This document shows positions 12,190 to 22,968 of a stretch of DNA of 64,000 bases, piece after piece (position 1 is the stretch's first letter; every line of letters begins with the position of its first letter). Source of the stretch: Chytridium lagenaria (lineage: Eukaryota > Chytridiomycota > Chytridiomycetes > Chytridiales > Chytridiaceae); NCBI GenBank assembly GCA_025449115.1, contig JAHLKC010000120.1, positions 61,503 to 125,502 on the forward strand. The letters run 5' to 3'. The translations under genes and the position numbers were made by a program. Under the pieces are notes generated by a model that saw nothing but the letters and a program-made list of their open reading frames with translations, made no database searches and was not told where the DNA came from.

Positions 12190-13479
12190 ATGGAGGAGGA
12201 GCCAAAACCATCACACACTTCCTCAACCTCAGCACTCCGTCAACGTCGAGCCTTCACATCATCATTACCATCCTCCATCCATCCATCTCACCAAGATATC
12301 ACCACAACAACAACCACAACAACAACAACAACAACATTCTCCCATCAACTCCGTCGTCCCTCACAACTCCCTCCCCCTCCCGTCTCTCAGCATCTCTCAC
12401 CCTCTCCCTCCCCCCCTCCCCCTTCTACTACCCCTCCGTCTCCTCACCCTCTTTTCTCTCGGCTTCATCTTCTCCGTCATCATTGATCATCTTCAAAAGG
12501 AACACAATATCACTCGATACCCCGCAAACGTCTCTAAAGTCTTTAGAACGGCAAGTTGGGTGCCCCTCTGTTGTGGATTGAGTGGGTGTCTGGTTGGAAC
12601 CGTCTATCCCTGGATCGACGCTCTCTTGTTGAAAAGGCCTCAACGAGTGAGGAGAGAGTGGTCCTCTGTTATTAGGTAATGACCTATATTGCGTGCCGCT
12701 AGCAGCATATCATTCTACTTTATTGTCTCTCGCCAATGCGTCAGCATTGGGTATTATTGCTGAAGCAGCATCACTCTACTTTATTGTCTCTGGCAATGCG
12801 TCAGCATTGGGTATTTTGCTGCGCTAGCAGCATATTTTCTTTCTATAAATATCTCTCGCCAATTCCACCTGCTGCGCAGCAGCTTATCACTACTCCAACA
12901 TTCTATTTATTCATCACTATTTTAACTACTCTCATCTAACCCCAATGAATGATCAGATGTTGCGGTGGCTTCATTGGCGTCAACTACGCCGCCTCCAAAC
13001 TCCCCTGGACCTCCAACATTCAAGTCTCCATCACCCTCGCCCTCCTCGCTCTTGGTCTCTGGTTCCTCTTTGATCGAACATGGCACGGCTTTCTCATATC
13101 ATCCATCTTTGCGCTCATAGGAACATGGGTCGTGTACATGCTAGTCAAGCATGGAGCGTACAGGTAAACCCACCCCTCCTTTTTTTTTATGTTTATGAAC
13201 AGTATACTGATACTCTATAGTATCACAAACCCGACTTTTTCGGTGTCAGGTCATGGTTCCCCTGTATTCTATATTCATCAAGCATCTGTTTCGGTGCCAT
13301 CGGGAGACAACTAGCCGTGATCCCCTACCAACATCTTCAAGAAGGACCTAAATCGTCATTCTACACCTTCTTTTCAACCCCCCGTATGCACTTTGCTGAA
13401 CCTGTCATTAAACTACTTTCAATCGTTATCCTTACTACATCTATGAATCTCGGTGTTTTTTTTTTTAAGCGCGCATGAC
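12190..13479 (+). CDS. INSIG family ER membrane protein
   Basis: Insig-type protein of the ER membrane; in animals and fission yeast these bind sterol-sensing proteins and control HMG-CoA reductase and SREBP. The segment near 12460 (FSLGFIFSVIIDHLQ) is helix 1. WVPLCCGLSGCLVGTVYPW, then REWSSVIR, the exon junction and CCGGFIGVNYAASKL follow the human [20 protein letters not shown] stretch closely. LGLWFLFDR and, in the last exon, RSWFPCILY with FGAIGRQLA complete the family fingerprint. Exons: 12190-12675, 12957-13163, and from about 13234. Intron 1 (12676-12956) contains hairpin elements. The Ser/Pro-rich N-terminus runs through a (CAA)n tract where the frame shifts by one; one base also seems missing at the last acceptor. 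The reading frame ends at 13479, inside the start of the tandem array, so the true stop could lie earlier. Confidence 0.88.
12705..12885. repeat. double-hairpin elements, two tandem copies plus flanking palindromes, in INSIG intron 1
   Basis: A unit of about 62 bp starting TCTACTTTATTGTCTCT is repeated. Each copy holds two adjacent hairpins. Copy 1: CCAATGC-GTCA-GCATTGG (12733-12750) then TGCTG-AAG-CAGCA (12758-12770). Copy 2: CAATGC-GTCA-GCATTG (12794-12809) then TGCTGC-GCTA-GCAGCA (12817-12832). A further palindrome, CTGCTGCGCAGCAG, occurs near 12870. Stems are conserved or compensated while loop and spacer differ. This architecture matches the double-hairpin elements described from chytrid mitochondrial DNA (Allomyces), here apparently in a nuclear intron. 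Confidence 0.75.
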
Positions 13480-16430
13480 ATTGCCGCAAACCCCCCACCT
13501 ACCCTCGATTCCTAGTATCTGTCTTCCGTAAAACCCTATTGATTCATCATCACGAATAAAACGCCGTACCATTATTATTCCGCCTTTTTTAACGAGAAAA
13601 CGCATCCAACATATGCGCAACACGCTGACAACGTCGAAACCTGAAAATAGCACCACTGTTATACTACCCGCTCTCTACATCATATTCAACCTTTTCTCGG
13701 CGCGCACGACAATGCCGCAAACCCACCCTCGATTCCTAGTATCCGCCTTCCGTAAACCCCTATTCAAAATTCATCCATCACGAATAAAACGCCGTACCAT
13801 TGTTATTCCGCCTTTTTTATAAAGAAAACGCATCCAACATACGCGCAACACGCTGACAACGTCAAAACCTGAAAATAGCACCACTGTTATCCCGCACTCT
13901 ACATCATGTTCAACCTTTTCTCAGCGCGCACGACATTGCCGCAAACCCACCCTCGATCCTAGTATCCGCCTTCCGTAAACCCCTATTCAAAATTCATCCA
14001 TCACGATAAAACGCCGTATCATTGTTATTCCGCCTTTTTTAAACGAGAAAACGCATCCAACATACGCGCAACACGCTGACAACGTCAAAACCTAAAATAG
14101 CACCACTGTTATACTCCCCCACTCTATATCATGTTCAACCTTTTCTCGGCGCGCACGACATTGCCGCAAACCCACCCTCGATTCCGAGTATCCGTCTTCG
14201 TAAACCCCTATTCAAAATTCATCCATCACGAATAAAACGCCGTATCATTGTTATTCCGCCTTTTTTTAAACGAGAAAACGCATCCAACATACGCGCAACA
14301 CGCTAACGTCAAAACCTGAAAATAGCACCACTGTTATACTACCCGCACTCTACATCATATTCAACCTTTTCTCGGCGCGCACGACATTGCCGCAAACCCA
14401 CCCTCGATTCCTAGTATCCGCCTTCCGTAAACCCCTATTCAAAATTCATCCATCACGAATAAAACGCCGTACCATTGTTATTCCGCCTTTTTTACACGAA
14501 AAAGCGCATCCAACATACGCGCAACACGCTGACAACGTCAAAACCTGAAATAGCACCACTGTTATACTACCCGCTCTCTACATCATGTTCAACCTTTTCT
14601 CGGCGCACGACAATGCCGCAAACCCACCCTCAATTCCTAGTATCCGTCTTCCGTAAACCCCTATTCAAAATTCATCCATCACAAATAAAACGCCGTATCA
14701 TCGTTATTCCGCCTTTTTTTATACGAGAAAACGCATCCAACATACGCGCAACACGCTGACAACGTCAAAACCTGAAAATAGCACCACTGTTATACCACCC
14801 ACACTCTACATCATATTCAACCTTTTCTCAGCGCGCACGACATTGCCGCAAACCCACCCTCGCTTCCTAGTATCCGCCTTCCGTAAACCCCTATTCAAAA
14901 TTCATCCATCACGAATAAAACGCCGTATCATTGTTATTCCGCCTTTTTTAATACGAGAAAACGCATCCAACATACGCGCAACACGCTGACAACATCAAAA
15001 CCTGAATAGCACCACCGTTATACTACCCGCACTCTACATCATATTCAACCTTTTTAAACGCGCACGACAATGCCGCAAACCCACCCTCGATGCCTAGTAT
15101 CTGTCTTTCCGTAAACCCCTATTCAAAATTCATCCATCACGAATAAAACGCCGTATCATTGTTATTCCGCCTTTTTTAAACGATAAAACGCATCCAACAT
15201 ACGCGCAACACAACGTCAAAACCTTAAAATAGCACCACTGTTTACTACCCGCACTCTACATCATGTTCAACCTTTTCTCAGCGCGCAAGACATTGCCGCA
15301 AACCCACCCTCGATTCCGAGTATCCGCCTTCCGTAAACCCCTATTCAAAATTCATCCATGACGAATAAAACGCCGTACCATTGTTATTCCGCCTTTTTTT
15401 AAACGAGAAAACGCATCCAACATACGCGCAACACGCTGACAACGTCAAAACCAGAAAATAGCACCACTTTTATACTACCCGCACTCTACATCATATTCAA
15501 CCTTTTCTCGGCGCGCACAACATTGCCGCAAACCCACCCTCGATTCCGAGTATCCGTCTTCCGTAAACCCCTATTCAAAATTCATCCATCACGAATAAAA
15601 CGCCGTACAATTGTTATTCCGCCTTTTTTTAAACGATAAAACGCATCCAACATATGCGCAACACGCTGACAACGTCAAAACCAGAAAATAGCACCACTTT
15701 TATACTACCCGCACTCTACATCATATTCAACCTTTTCTCGGCGCACGACAATGCCGCAAACCCACCCTCGATGCCTAGTATCCGTCTTCCGTAAACCCCT
15801 ATTCAAAATTCATCCATCACGAATAAAACGCCGTACCATTGTTATTCCGCCTTTTTTTAACGACAAAACGCCATCCCACATACGCGCAACACGCTGACAA
15901 CATCAAAACCTGAAAATAGCACCACTGTTATACTACCCGCACTCTACATCATTTCAAACCTTTTCTCGGCGCGCACGGCAATGCCGCAAACCCCCTCGAT
16001 TCCTAGTATCCGTCTTTCGTAAACCCCTATTCAAAATTCATCCATCACGAATAAAACGCCGTATCATTGTTATTCCGCCTTTTTTTATACGACAAAAACG
16101 CATCCAACATACGCGCAACACGCTGACAACGTCAAAACCTGAAAATAGCACCACTTTATACTACCCGCACTCTACATCATGTTCAACCTTTTCTCGGCGC
16201 GCACAACATTGCAGCAAACACCCTCGATTCCTAGTATCCGTCTACCGTAAACCCCTATTCAAAATTCATCCATAACGAATAAAACGCCGTATCATTGTTA
16301 TTCCGCCTTTTTTTATACAAGAAAACGCATCCAACATAGCGCAACACGCTGACAACGTCAAACCAACCTGAAAATAGCACCACTTTTATACTACCGCACC
16401 CTCCATGTCATGTTCAACCATACTCCATTA
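13440..16430. repeat. tandem array, 13 copies, period about 227 bp
   Basis: The anchor TGCCGCAAA recurs at 13482, 13713, 13937, 14162, 14388, 14614, 14844, 15071, 15294, 15524, 15752, 15982 and (as TGCAGCAAA) 16210, spacing 223-231 bp. Each unit carries the same ordered words: CGCGCACGACATTGCCGC, CCTATTCAAAATTCATCC, ACGAATAAAACGCCGTA, TTGTTATTCCGCC, ACGCATCCAACATACGCGC and AATAGCACCACT. Copies differ by point changes and homopolymer indels and have no conserved reading frame. The array starts at the 3' end of INSIG and stops about 230 bp before the desaturase stop codon. Confidence 0.95.
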
Positions 16431-16658
16431 ACTTCAGAACAAATAAAAAGAGCTTCTCGCCCCCCACGGAACCAATTCCACTACCATAAACTAAACCCAT
16501 CAGTTACATTTATCAAGTGCTCACACGACTAACACATCGTTTTACTTTATAATCAATTATCCTTCGCATCCAAACCACTCCATATCACAATTCAAGAGTA
16601 CCCACACCTCCAAACTTTATTACCAAAAAAAAACCCTCACACCCAACCAAACCCTCCA

Positions 16659-18557
16659 TCACCGCTTATACCAAAGCACAGCCCCTAATAAAAAACAAGC
16701 GGTAAGCACCTCCTCCACATCCAAAAAAAACCCCCAACTCACCTTCATCCTCCACAAACTTGCAAGAAGTATAAGACTTGTAAAGCGCCACCCAGATATT
16801 CGTTTCATCTCTCATATAATAGTTACCAAGTTTCTTTTTCAACGCTTCAGTCGCCCTCTCCGCATTGTAGTGGGGCATGGTGGAGAAGAGGTGATGAGCG
16901 ACGTGGGTGTCGGCGCTAGAAAATGAACGTTAAAAGGGTACGCCGAAAAGAAGGAGAATCAACACCGTCAAAAGAGCACGCCATAAAGAAATGAATAGAA
17001 TAACGTCAAAAGGGCACGCCATAAAGAATAGAATACGTCAAAAGGGCACGTCATAAAGAACAAAATACGCGAAAAAGGCAGGCACTCCACGAAAAAGAAA
17101 AAAAACAACATACATATGATGATGAAAATAATTCAACACCCCAAAATCCCTATCAACCGTCGACAAAGCCCCCTTAACAAAATCCCACTCCCCCTCCTTA
17201 AAATGCGGCACCCTCACATCCGTATGCTGCAAAAACGTAATCATGACAAGCCACATATTCACCCACAAATACGGGACGACATAGTACTTGACGACGGCGA
17301 GAAGGCCGTAAATGGATGCAGCGTAGGAGAGGAGGGAGAGGGTGATGAGGAGACCCATGTCGGAGAGGATGACTTGGGTGGCGTGTTTGGGTTCGAAAAT
17401 GGGGGAGGTGGTGTGGAAGTGGGAGGTGTAGACGGGATATTTTTGGCCAGAGACTATAAAGGATGTTAGTTTTTCGTTATTTGTTTTCGGCAACGAATGA
17501 AAGAAACCACCCAGCAAAACGTAAAAAGAAAGACCAAATAAACTTCAACGAAATCCCACGCCGATGGAAAAAAACGTAAACAACCACCCAGAAATAACGT
17601 CACGTAAAAAAAAAAAACCAAAGAACAAGGCAACGGAATCACACGTCGATGGAAAAAACGTAAAAAAACCACCCAAAAACAACGTCATAAAAAAAAACCC
17701 ACAAAACGACCAATCAAAACAAAAAAAACCCACCATTGGCAATAATATAAGCCGGCCATCCCACCAACAACATTCTCACAATCTCCAACAACTCCACCAC
17801 AGGCGCATGTCCCATCACCCCATGTTCCTGCACCTCTTTAGGTGGCAACCCCAACGCCGATCGATGTCTCGGCACAAACACCTGATCCCTTGTCATGGAA
17901 GCGTTACCCTTGTGATGCTTGGAATGGGAAATCTTCCAGGAAAAATAGGGGACGAGGAGGGCGGAATGGATAATGTAGCCGACAGTGTTGTTGATGAAGG
18001 AGGAGTCGGAGAATGCTTGGTGACCGCATTCTAAGAAAGGGTGAGTAGATGGTCATGACACGGGGGTTGTGAATAAAAGTGAGGATGCCTCATGGAATAC
18101 AGGGCGATCTCACACAAGTGACGTTGCATGTCCGATGCGAATACGCATTTGTTCTAGTCCCACATATGCACAACGAGGGGAACGACCAGCAATCATTCTA
18201 ATACCAAACTCTCTCCAAAAACTCACCATGCGCAATAACCCACAACCCCGTACACACCACACCCTGACAAAACCAATAAATCGGCCAAACCACCATCCAC
18301 TTGACCCACCCATCCACCGGCAACGTATCAATAAACGTGGCAGCATAGAACAACAATGCGGCTAAAAAGAGGTCATGAAAGACATAGGTGAATGATTTGA
18401 AGGTGTCTCTGACAAAACAATCGGCGGGGATGCAGTCGCGAAGTTCTTTGATGGTGAAAGGGGGTGGTTGCCATTTTGCTGCGTGGATGGAGGAAGGGTT
18501 GGGAGGGTTGACGGTGGGTTTGCGATGACGGAGGTCGGTGGATGTTGCGACGGCCAT
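16659..18557 (-). CDS. FAD2: Delta-12 (omega-6) fatty acid desaturase, ER type
   Basis: Introduces the second double bond into oleoyl chains on ER phospholipid, giving linoleate. Five exons join in frame: 18557-18227, 18030-17734, 17453-17114, 16915-16743 and 16684-16659. They total 1167 nt, or 388 residues, the usual FAD2 length. All three histidine boxes are present. HECGHQ is split by intron 1, HSKHH lies in exon 2, and HVAHH in exon 4, followed by LFSTMPHYNAERATEALKK. The C-terminus SCKFVEDEGAVLWYKR matches the family ending. A hydrophobic pair of membrane segments sits in exon 1 (LFLAALLFYAATF, WPIYWFCQGVVCTGLWVIAHG). All introns have GT..AG ends. The frame is intact from start to stop, unlike several neighbours. 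INSIG lies on the far side of the 3-kb array, a possible lipid-metabolism pairing. Confidence 0.96.
16926..17061. repeat. four short direct repeats inside the last large FAD2 intron
   Basis: A 26-bp core, ACGTCAAAAGGGCACGCCAT followed by AAAGAA, occurs four times (starting near 16927, 16964, 17002 and 17034) with 32-38 bp spacing, the first copy most diverged. All copies lie within intron 16916-17113. Confidence 0.85.
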
Positions 18558-19293
18558 GATGGGAAGAGGGGGGATGTGGGAGAAAAGGTGAATTGGGGCT
18601 TCTCTTTTGATGAGATGGGTTGAGGGGATTGTCAGAGTGAGGTATTATTTTTGGGGAGGGATGGGTTGTGTCGCAGTGGTGTTTTTCCCCGTTCTTCCTA
18701 TTCTGTAAACGCGATTTGCGTGTCAAAAAGAGTAGTCACCGATGGAGGGTCGCCAATGACGCGCTTTTGAGAGGAGAGTGGAGAGTATGTCTGCGAATGG
18801 ATAGTGTAAGAGTGCTTTTATTTAAAGAATGACCTTTTACAATTCTAAACAGTCAGTCAGCACTGTCACTCACTGACTGACTCAAGAAACCACCATTAGT
18901 TATATTTCTTTCGATTTCGTGATGGAATGAGCATTGGGATCCACCTAGTCTCGAACTGGTGCTAATAGGAGCATTCCATCACACTTTTGGGGGAGATGAT
19001 GAGGATGAGGATGAGGATGAGGATGAATGACGGTAAGAGTCAACGAGTTATTACTCAGAAAAGCTTGTCATTGTGACATCATTCATTCAATAAATACTTG
19101 CGCATCGAGATCGAACTAAAAAGTGTCTGACAATTCGTGTATCACATCCAACATGGTAAAGAACCATCGGTTCAAATGCTATCTTCAGTTCCCTAATTCC
19201 AAGAGTGAAAGGTCAACCTACTTAATGGCAATAATGGTGATGGACCCCGTCAATAATACCGCTTCACTCTTGCTATCAAAAAATATATTCTTT
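18558..19293. other. intergenic: desaturase 5' flank
   Basis: No gene seen. It contains the putative FAD2 promoter, a (GAGGAT)n run at about 18990-19025, TCAGTCAGTCA-type words near 18853, and the 64-bp inverted-repeat element listed separately. Confidence 0.5.
18919..18982. repeat. 64-bp element with perfect 11-bp terminal inverted repeats
   Basis: GTGATGGAATG at 18919-18929 is the exact reverse complement of CATTCCATCAC at 18972-18982. The interior holds a second imperfect pairing (CACC...GGTG) around TCTCGAAC. No protein is encoded, and no matching target duplication is obvious. It could be a miniature inverted-repeat element or a structured RNA/DNA hairpin; it does not fold as a tRNA. 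Confidence 0.65.
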
Positions 19294-20770
19294 CTATATA
19301 AACCCACTTAAAACAACCACCATCACCAGAGCAACACCCATCATCATCCCCATCTTCACTCTAACCCCCATCGACGTCACCGTCACCCTAATCACATTCA
19401 CCGCCGTACTAGCATTACGACCCTCACACACCTCCACCTTCTCACACCGTTTCGTCTTTTCACAACACACATCTCCATCCCCACACCTCGCATTCTCCGC
19501 AAACGTCACCTCTACAAAGTTAAACATGAATAACAAAACAACCTCACCTCCTCCATAACACACATTATACGCCTCGCCGAAACATAAAACCGTTCCATCA
19601 TTCACCCCTGAGCAAGGTCCGGTTACTTCCGTCGAGTTTCGGCAATGTAGCGCGCATTGACCGAGGGCACAGCATTGCGTTGAGGTGCGGCAGGTGAGTG
19701 GGGAGGGGAAGTAAAGGTCTTATTTGGAGTTTATGAGTAAACTTCATGGCGGGGAACGTTACCTTCGTTAAAGCAGTAGTTGTAGGAGGTTGAGGAGAGA
19801 CAGATCATTTGAAAGGTGAGACGGTTTGTGCAGGGGTTGAGAGCTGGGGATGGTGAGTTTTTGTTGAGACTGAGGCTTACTTTGTGTGGTTTGCGTTGTG
19901 GTGAAGAGTGTCGTTGTGCTGGTCATCCTGGTGGTTGGAAGGGTTGGCAATGGAGGTCGCGTTGTTGATGTGATTTGAACATGCAGAGGTGGCGTTGTTG
20001 ACGTCATTAGAGGTTGCGTTGTTAACGCCATCAGAGATTGCGTTGTTGACGTCATTAGAGGTCGCGTTGTTGATGTGATTATAGGGTCTGGAGGTCGCGT
20101 TGTTGATGTGATTATAGGGTCTGGAGGTCGCGTTGTTGACGTGATGAGAGGATCTGGAGGTCGCGTTGTTGTGCCGATTGTTACAGTGGTTGTTGGTGAT
20201 GAAGAGACGGTGAGAAGGTCTGTGACGATACGAAAGGTTGCGGGTGTGTATGTTGATGATTGCGTGGTTGTAGTGACGGAGTTGATGAGATGTGGAGTTG
20301 TTGCGGTAGACAAAGGTGGAGGTTGTGTTGTTGTTGTATGAGATGCGGGACGGCTGATAGGGCTTGTTGTGGTTGTGCTTGTAATATGAGGGAGAGTTGA
20401 AGTTGATGATAGTCTAGAGCTCATGCTAGATTCCGATGAGGTTATAAAAGATTGAGGGTTTGTAATGATCCTGAATGTGACGACAGTGTAGGAGGTTGTG
20501 GTTTCTGAAACGGTCGACATTGGTATTGTGGGATCAAGTATCAGGGAAGTCGAGGCATGGTTATGCAGTGTTGCAGTCGGTAATGTAAAAGATACATCCG
20601 TCTCTGACAAGATTGTGAAAGGAGATGAGATGGTTGAGGTCGAGATATCCCATGATGGCGTGGATGAGGTCTCGAAAGTTGTGTCCCATGTTGACATCAA
20701 GGCAGAGCTGTCGACTGTGGATATCGACATATTTGATTCTGAGGGAGGAAAGGCCGAGGTGACGATGGCT
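19294..20770 (-). CDS. Ser/Thr-rich mucin-like surface protein with cysteine-rich C-terminus
   Basis: The minus-strand frame from 20730 down to about 19860 is dominated by Ser, Thr and Pro and includes tandem PPDPIITSTTR units (about 20050-20160), typical of heavily O-glycosylated wall or surface proteins. Downstream exons (about 19690-19605 and 19605-19294) encode a cysteine-rich module (CRTSTQCCALGQCALHC, then CGDGDVCCEKTKRC). The final hydrophobic segment (GMMMGVALVMVVVLSGFI) fits a GPI-attachment signal or a single membrane anchor. Exon joins at about 19900-19600 are inferred. The 5' end and signal peptide are not resolved; it may begin upstream of 20770. No specific family is recognised. 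Confidence 0.55.
20045..20165. repeat. in-frame 33-bp coding minisatellite
   Basis: Units of GGTCTGGAGGTCGCGTTGTT plus GATGTGATTATAG repeat about three to four times and encode PPDPIITSTTR on the minus strand. Shorter relatives (GTTGACGTCATTAGAGG) lie to the left. Confidence 0.8.
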
Positions 20771-20789
20771 GGGTAGACTTTGGTGAACT

Positions 20790-21510
20790 ACTCCAAGCTA
20801 CAGCGATGCATGGAAGGCTTTCATGATGCTCTTGATCCTTTTGCATGGGCCACCATGCGATCTCCGCATTGTCAAAAATATGTGATTTGCATTAATTGCT
20901 GAGCCCACGGCGAACAAGGACGGCTGAAGGAGGCAACAGACCATGTAGGTTGAAGAGAGTTCACAGATACCTTCCAGAAAACTCTGAGAACGGCCTAAAC
21001 TGCTTTGTGAGATTTGTTTGAAAAGCAGGAGTGTCAAGAACTCTGCTGTTGATGATAAGATCGGTCGTCATACGTTAATGCGGTGTAGACAATGTTTATC
21101 GTCTGGGCTTGAGCTGCTGTTTTCGAAATCACCTTTCTTTGAAGTAAAGGAAGGGCTTTGATAATTTGTTGTTCATTTTTGGAAAGGCGTGACCGATAGA
21201 TTTTATCTTATTCGGAAAGTCATATATGGATTATGACCTGTACTGAAAAATATAGCGAATTCACGTCATCGCATGATGTCTTTATTGCAGTAATATGGCA
21301 GATACAATGTGGTATCTTTTATAGAAAATACAAATGAGTAGTTACAGCATCAACACAAGTGGTTCATGAAACTCTCCATAATCATCCCAATAATAAAAAT
21401 ATAATAAAATATGTGTAAAATGTTTAAAAGTGTGTAAAATAATGATATGCAAAACAAGCCGTCGAGTTTCAAATCCATCATCAAGAGAGTGGAAGGGGAG
21501 CGTAACCTTT
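20790..21510. other. intergenic, no confident gene
   Basis: A hydrophobic minus-strand frame at 20798-21037 could belong to the 5' end of the mucin-like gene (leader exon), but I cannot connect it. The rest is AT-rich. Confidence 0.35.
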
Positions 21511-22311
21511 TTACAACCGCTGCGACCCCACCAAATTCCTCCGTTGCGCAACCCCGCTCTCCAATAACACCTTCAACATTTCCCGATTCCGTCCTCTTGA
21601 CTCTCCTCTCCCTTTCAAAAACCGTCTCGCTTTAGGAGACAACATCAACTGGCATTTCCCAGTCCCCATCAGCACCTCCACAACCCTCTTCCGACCCCCC
21701 AACACCGCAGCTCTCAACGGCTCATTAAAATTAGCGGTAGGGTCGACTTTGTTGGTTTGAAGCAACAGAGTGACAATATCTGCGTGGCCGTTTTTCGAGG
21801 CTTGGCGGAGGGCTTCGTTGTTCCGAGATGCGGGGTCAAGAACGTAACCGTGGTCAAGGAGCATTCGTACAATCTCAATATCCCCGTTCCCAGCGGCAAC
21901 ACGCAAAGCTTCATCATCCCTTGCTCCACGTTCCCCATATCCACATTCCAAAAACACCCGTACAATCTCAGCGTTCCCATTATGCACGGCCATCCGTAAC
22001 GCTTCATCGTCATACGCGGATGTGTTGATATGATGGGAGAGGAGGACGCGTGTGACGTCGAGATGGTTGAAGAGGGATGCGGCACGGATGGAGAGGTCTG
22101 CGCAATATGTCGGGTCGGTTTCAGGGAAGGTGTGTAGGAGATGGTGGAGGAGTGGGGCGTTGCCGACTGCTGAGAGGATGATGTGGGCGGCGTTGAGGTG
22201 TTTACGGGGCATGCGGGGAGTGGGTGAAAAGGAAGAGTGGGTCGATGACTGTTGCAGGTATGACGTTAGAAAAGAGGAGGATGACGAGGTAGATAGAGTA
22301 GGTGATAACAT
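21511..22311 (-). CDS. ankyrin-repeat protein
   Basis: A 266-residue frame with a Ser-rich N-terminus and at least five ankyrin-like units carrying the phrase DEALR.A..NG..EIVR.LL, for example DEALRMAVHNGNAEIVR, DEALRVAAGNGDIEIVR and NEALRQASKNGHADIVTLLL. The repeats act as a protein-binding scaffold; the partner is unknown. The upstream F-box-encoding frame lies on the same strand and ends 73 bp before this start. The DNA between them is open in the same frame apart from one TAG, so the two could be parts of one F-box/ankyrin gene. Confidence 0.75.
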   Translation of the reverse strand: MLSPTLSTSSSSSFLTSYLQQSSTHSSFSPTPRMPRKHLNAAHIILSAVGNAPLLHHLLHTFPETDPTYCADLSIRAASLFNHLDVTRVLLSHHINTSAYDDEALRMAVHNGNAEIVRVFLECGYGERGARDDEALRVAAGNGDIEIVRMLLDHGYVLDPASRNNEALRQASKNGHADIVTLLLQTNKVDPTANFNEPLRAAVLGGRKRVVEVLMGTGKCQLMLSPKARRFLKGRGESRGRNREMLKVLLESGVAQRRNLVGSQRL

Positions 22312-22383
22312 GGAGCTGGAGGTTGGTGTTGCGGTGTAATCAAGAGAGGGAGATGGTGGAGATTGGGAAGAGACATGTCCATG

Positions 22384-22968
22384 CTACAGCTGTTTCAAGA
22401 CCTTCATGTATTTGATGTCCTTCCGAGCATAGAAGCCACAACGCAACCGAGATCTTGCGAAAGACGGGCTATCATACAGAGTAAGCATCTCGACAACAAA
22501 AGAATCGAACTCACTGGCAGTATTGACATACAAGGGCGGAACGACCGAAACACAGAGCGCACAGAAGCAAGCTCCCACTTTGCTCTAAACAGGAACTTCC
22601 GCAATTGAATCCAAACTACTCTATCATCTTACAGACAGTTAAATACGGACAGATGACCAACAAACCTTCATCCCAAAGCCCTGCATGCGCTGCCTCAATC
22701 GCTGACAGTCGAAACCCCACATCTACAAACAACGCCGCAAAGTAAACCGCCGGCACAATACACCAAGTATCTTCCCCCACGCCACACTCTTATTCAGCGC
22801 ATACTCCCGTCTCACAAACAACCTCAACTGTCGTCTCGCAAGTGGAAGCGAAACGAGTTTACCCTTCAACGACCTGCATAGTTGTCGTAGATCAGATGTT
22901 TCTCGGATAGGTAGGAACAAGCAAATCCGTTCAAGAACTAGAGTCGGTAATATTGATAAATGGTCCAT
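22384..22968 (-). CDS. F-box-like N-terminal module, possibly 5' part of the ankyrin gene
   Basis: The frame starting at 22968 opens with LPTLVLERICLFLPIRETSD and LRQLCRSLK, a typical F-box helix arrangement expected to bind Skp1 in an SCF ubiquitin ligase. Frame changes follow near 22780 and 22620, as if introns or small indels were present; the second half (SPSFARSRLRCGF, YMKVLKQL) has no recognised domain. F-box plus ankyrin is a plausible combination and would make 22968-21511 a single locus; I list the parts separately because the join is not shown. Confidence 0.5.

Noticed and set aside
13613..14759. Short proteins inside the tandem array
   Set aside because: The frame changes from unit to unit through indels, so no unit-wide coding potential.
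13440..16430. CRISPR-like array
   Set aside because: Unit is 227 bp with no repeat/spacer alternation and the context is eukaryotic.
18919..18982. tRNA gene
   Set aside because: The TTCGA-like loop is in the middle and there is no D arm or anticodon arm at correct spacing.
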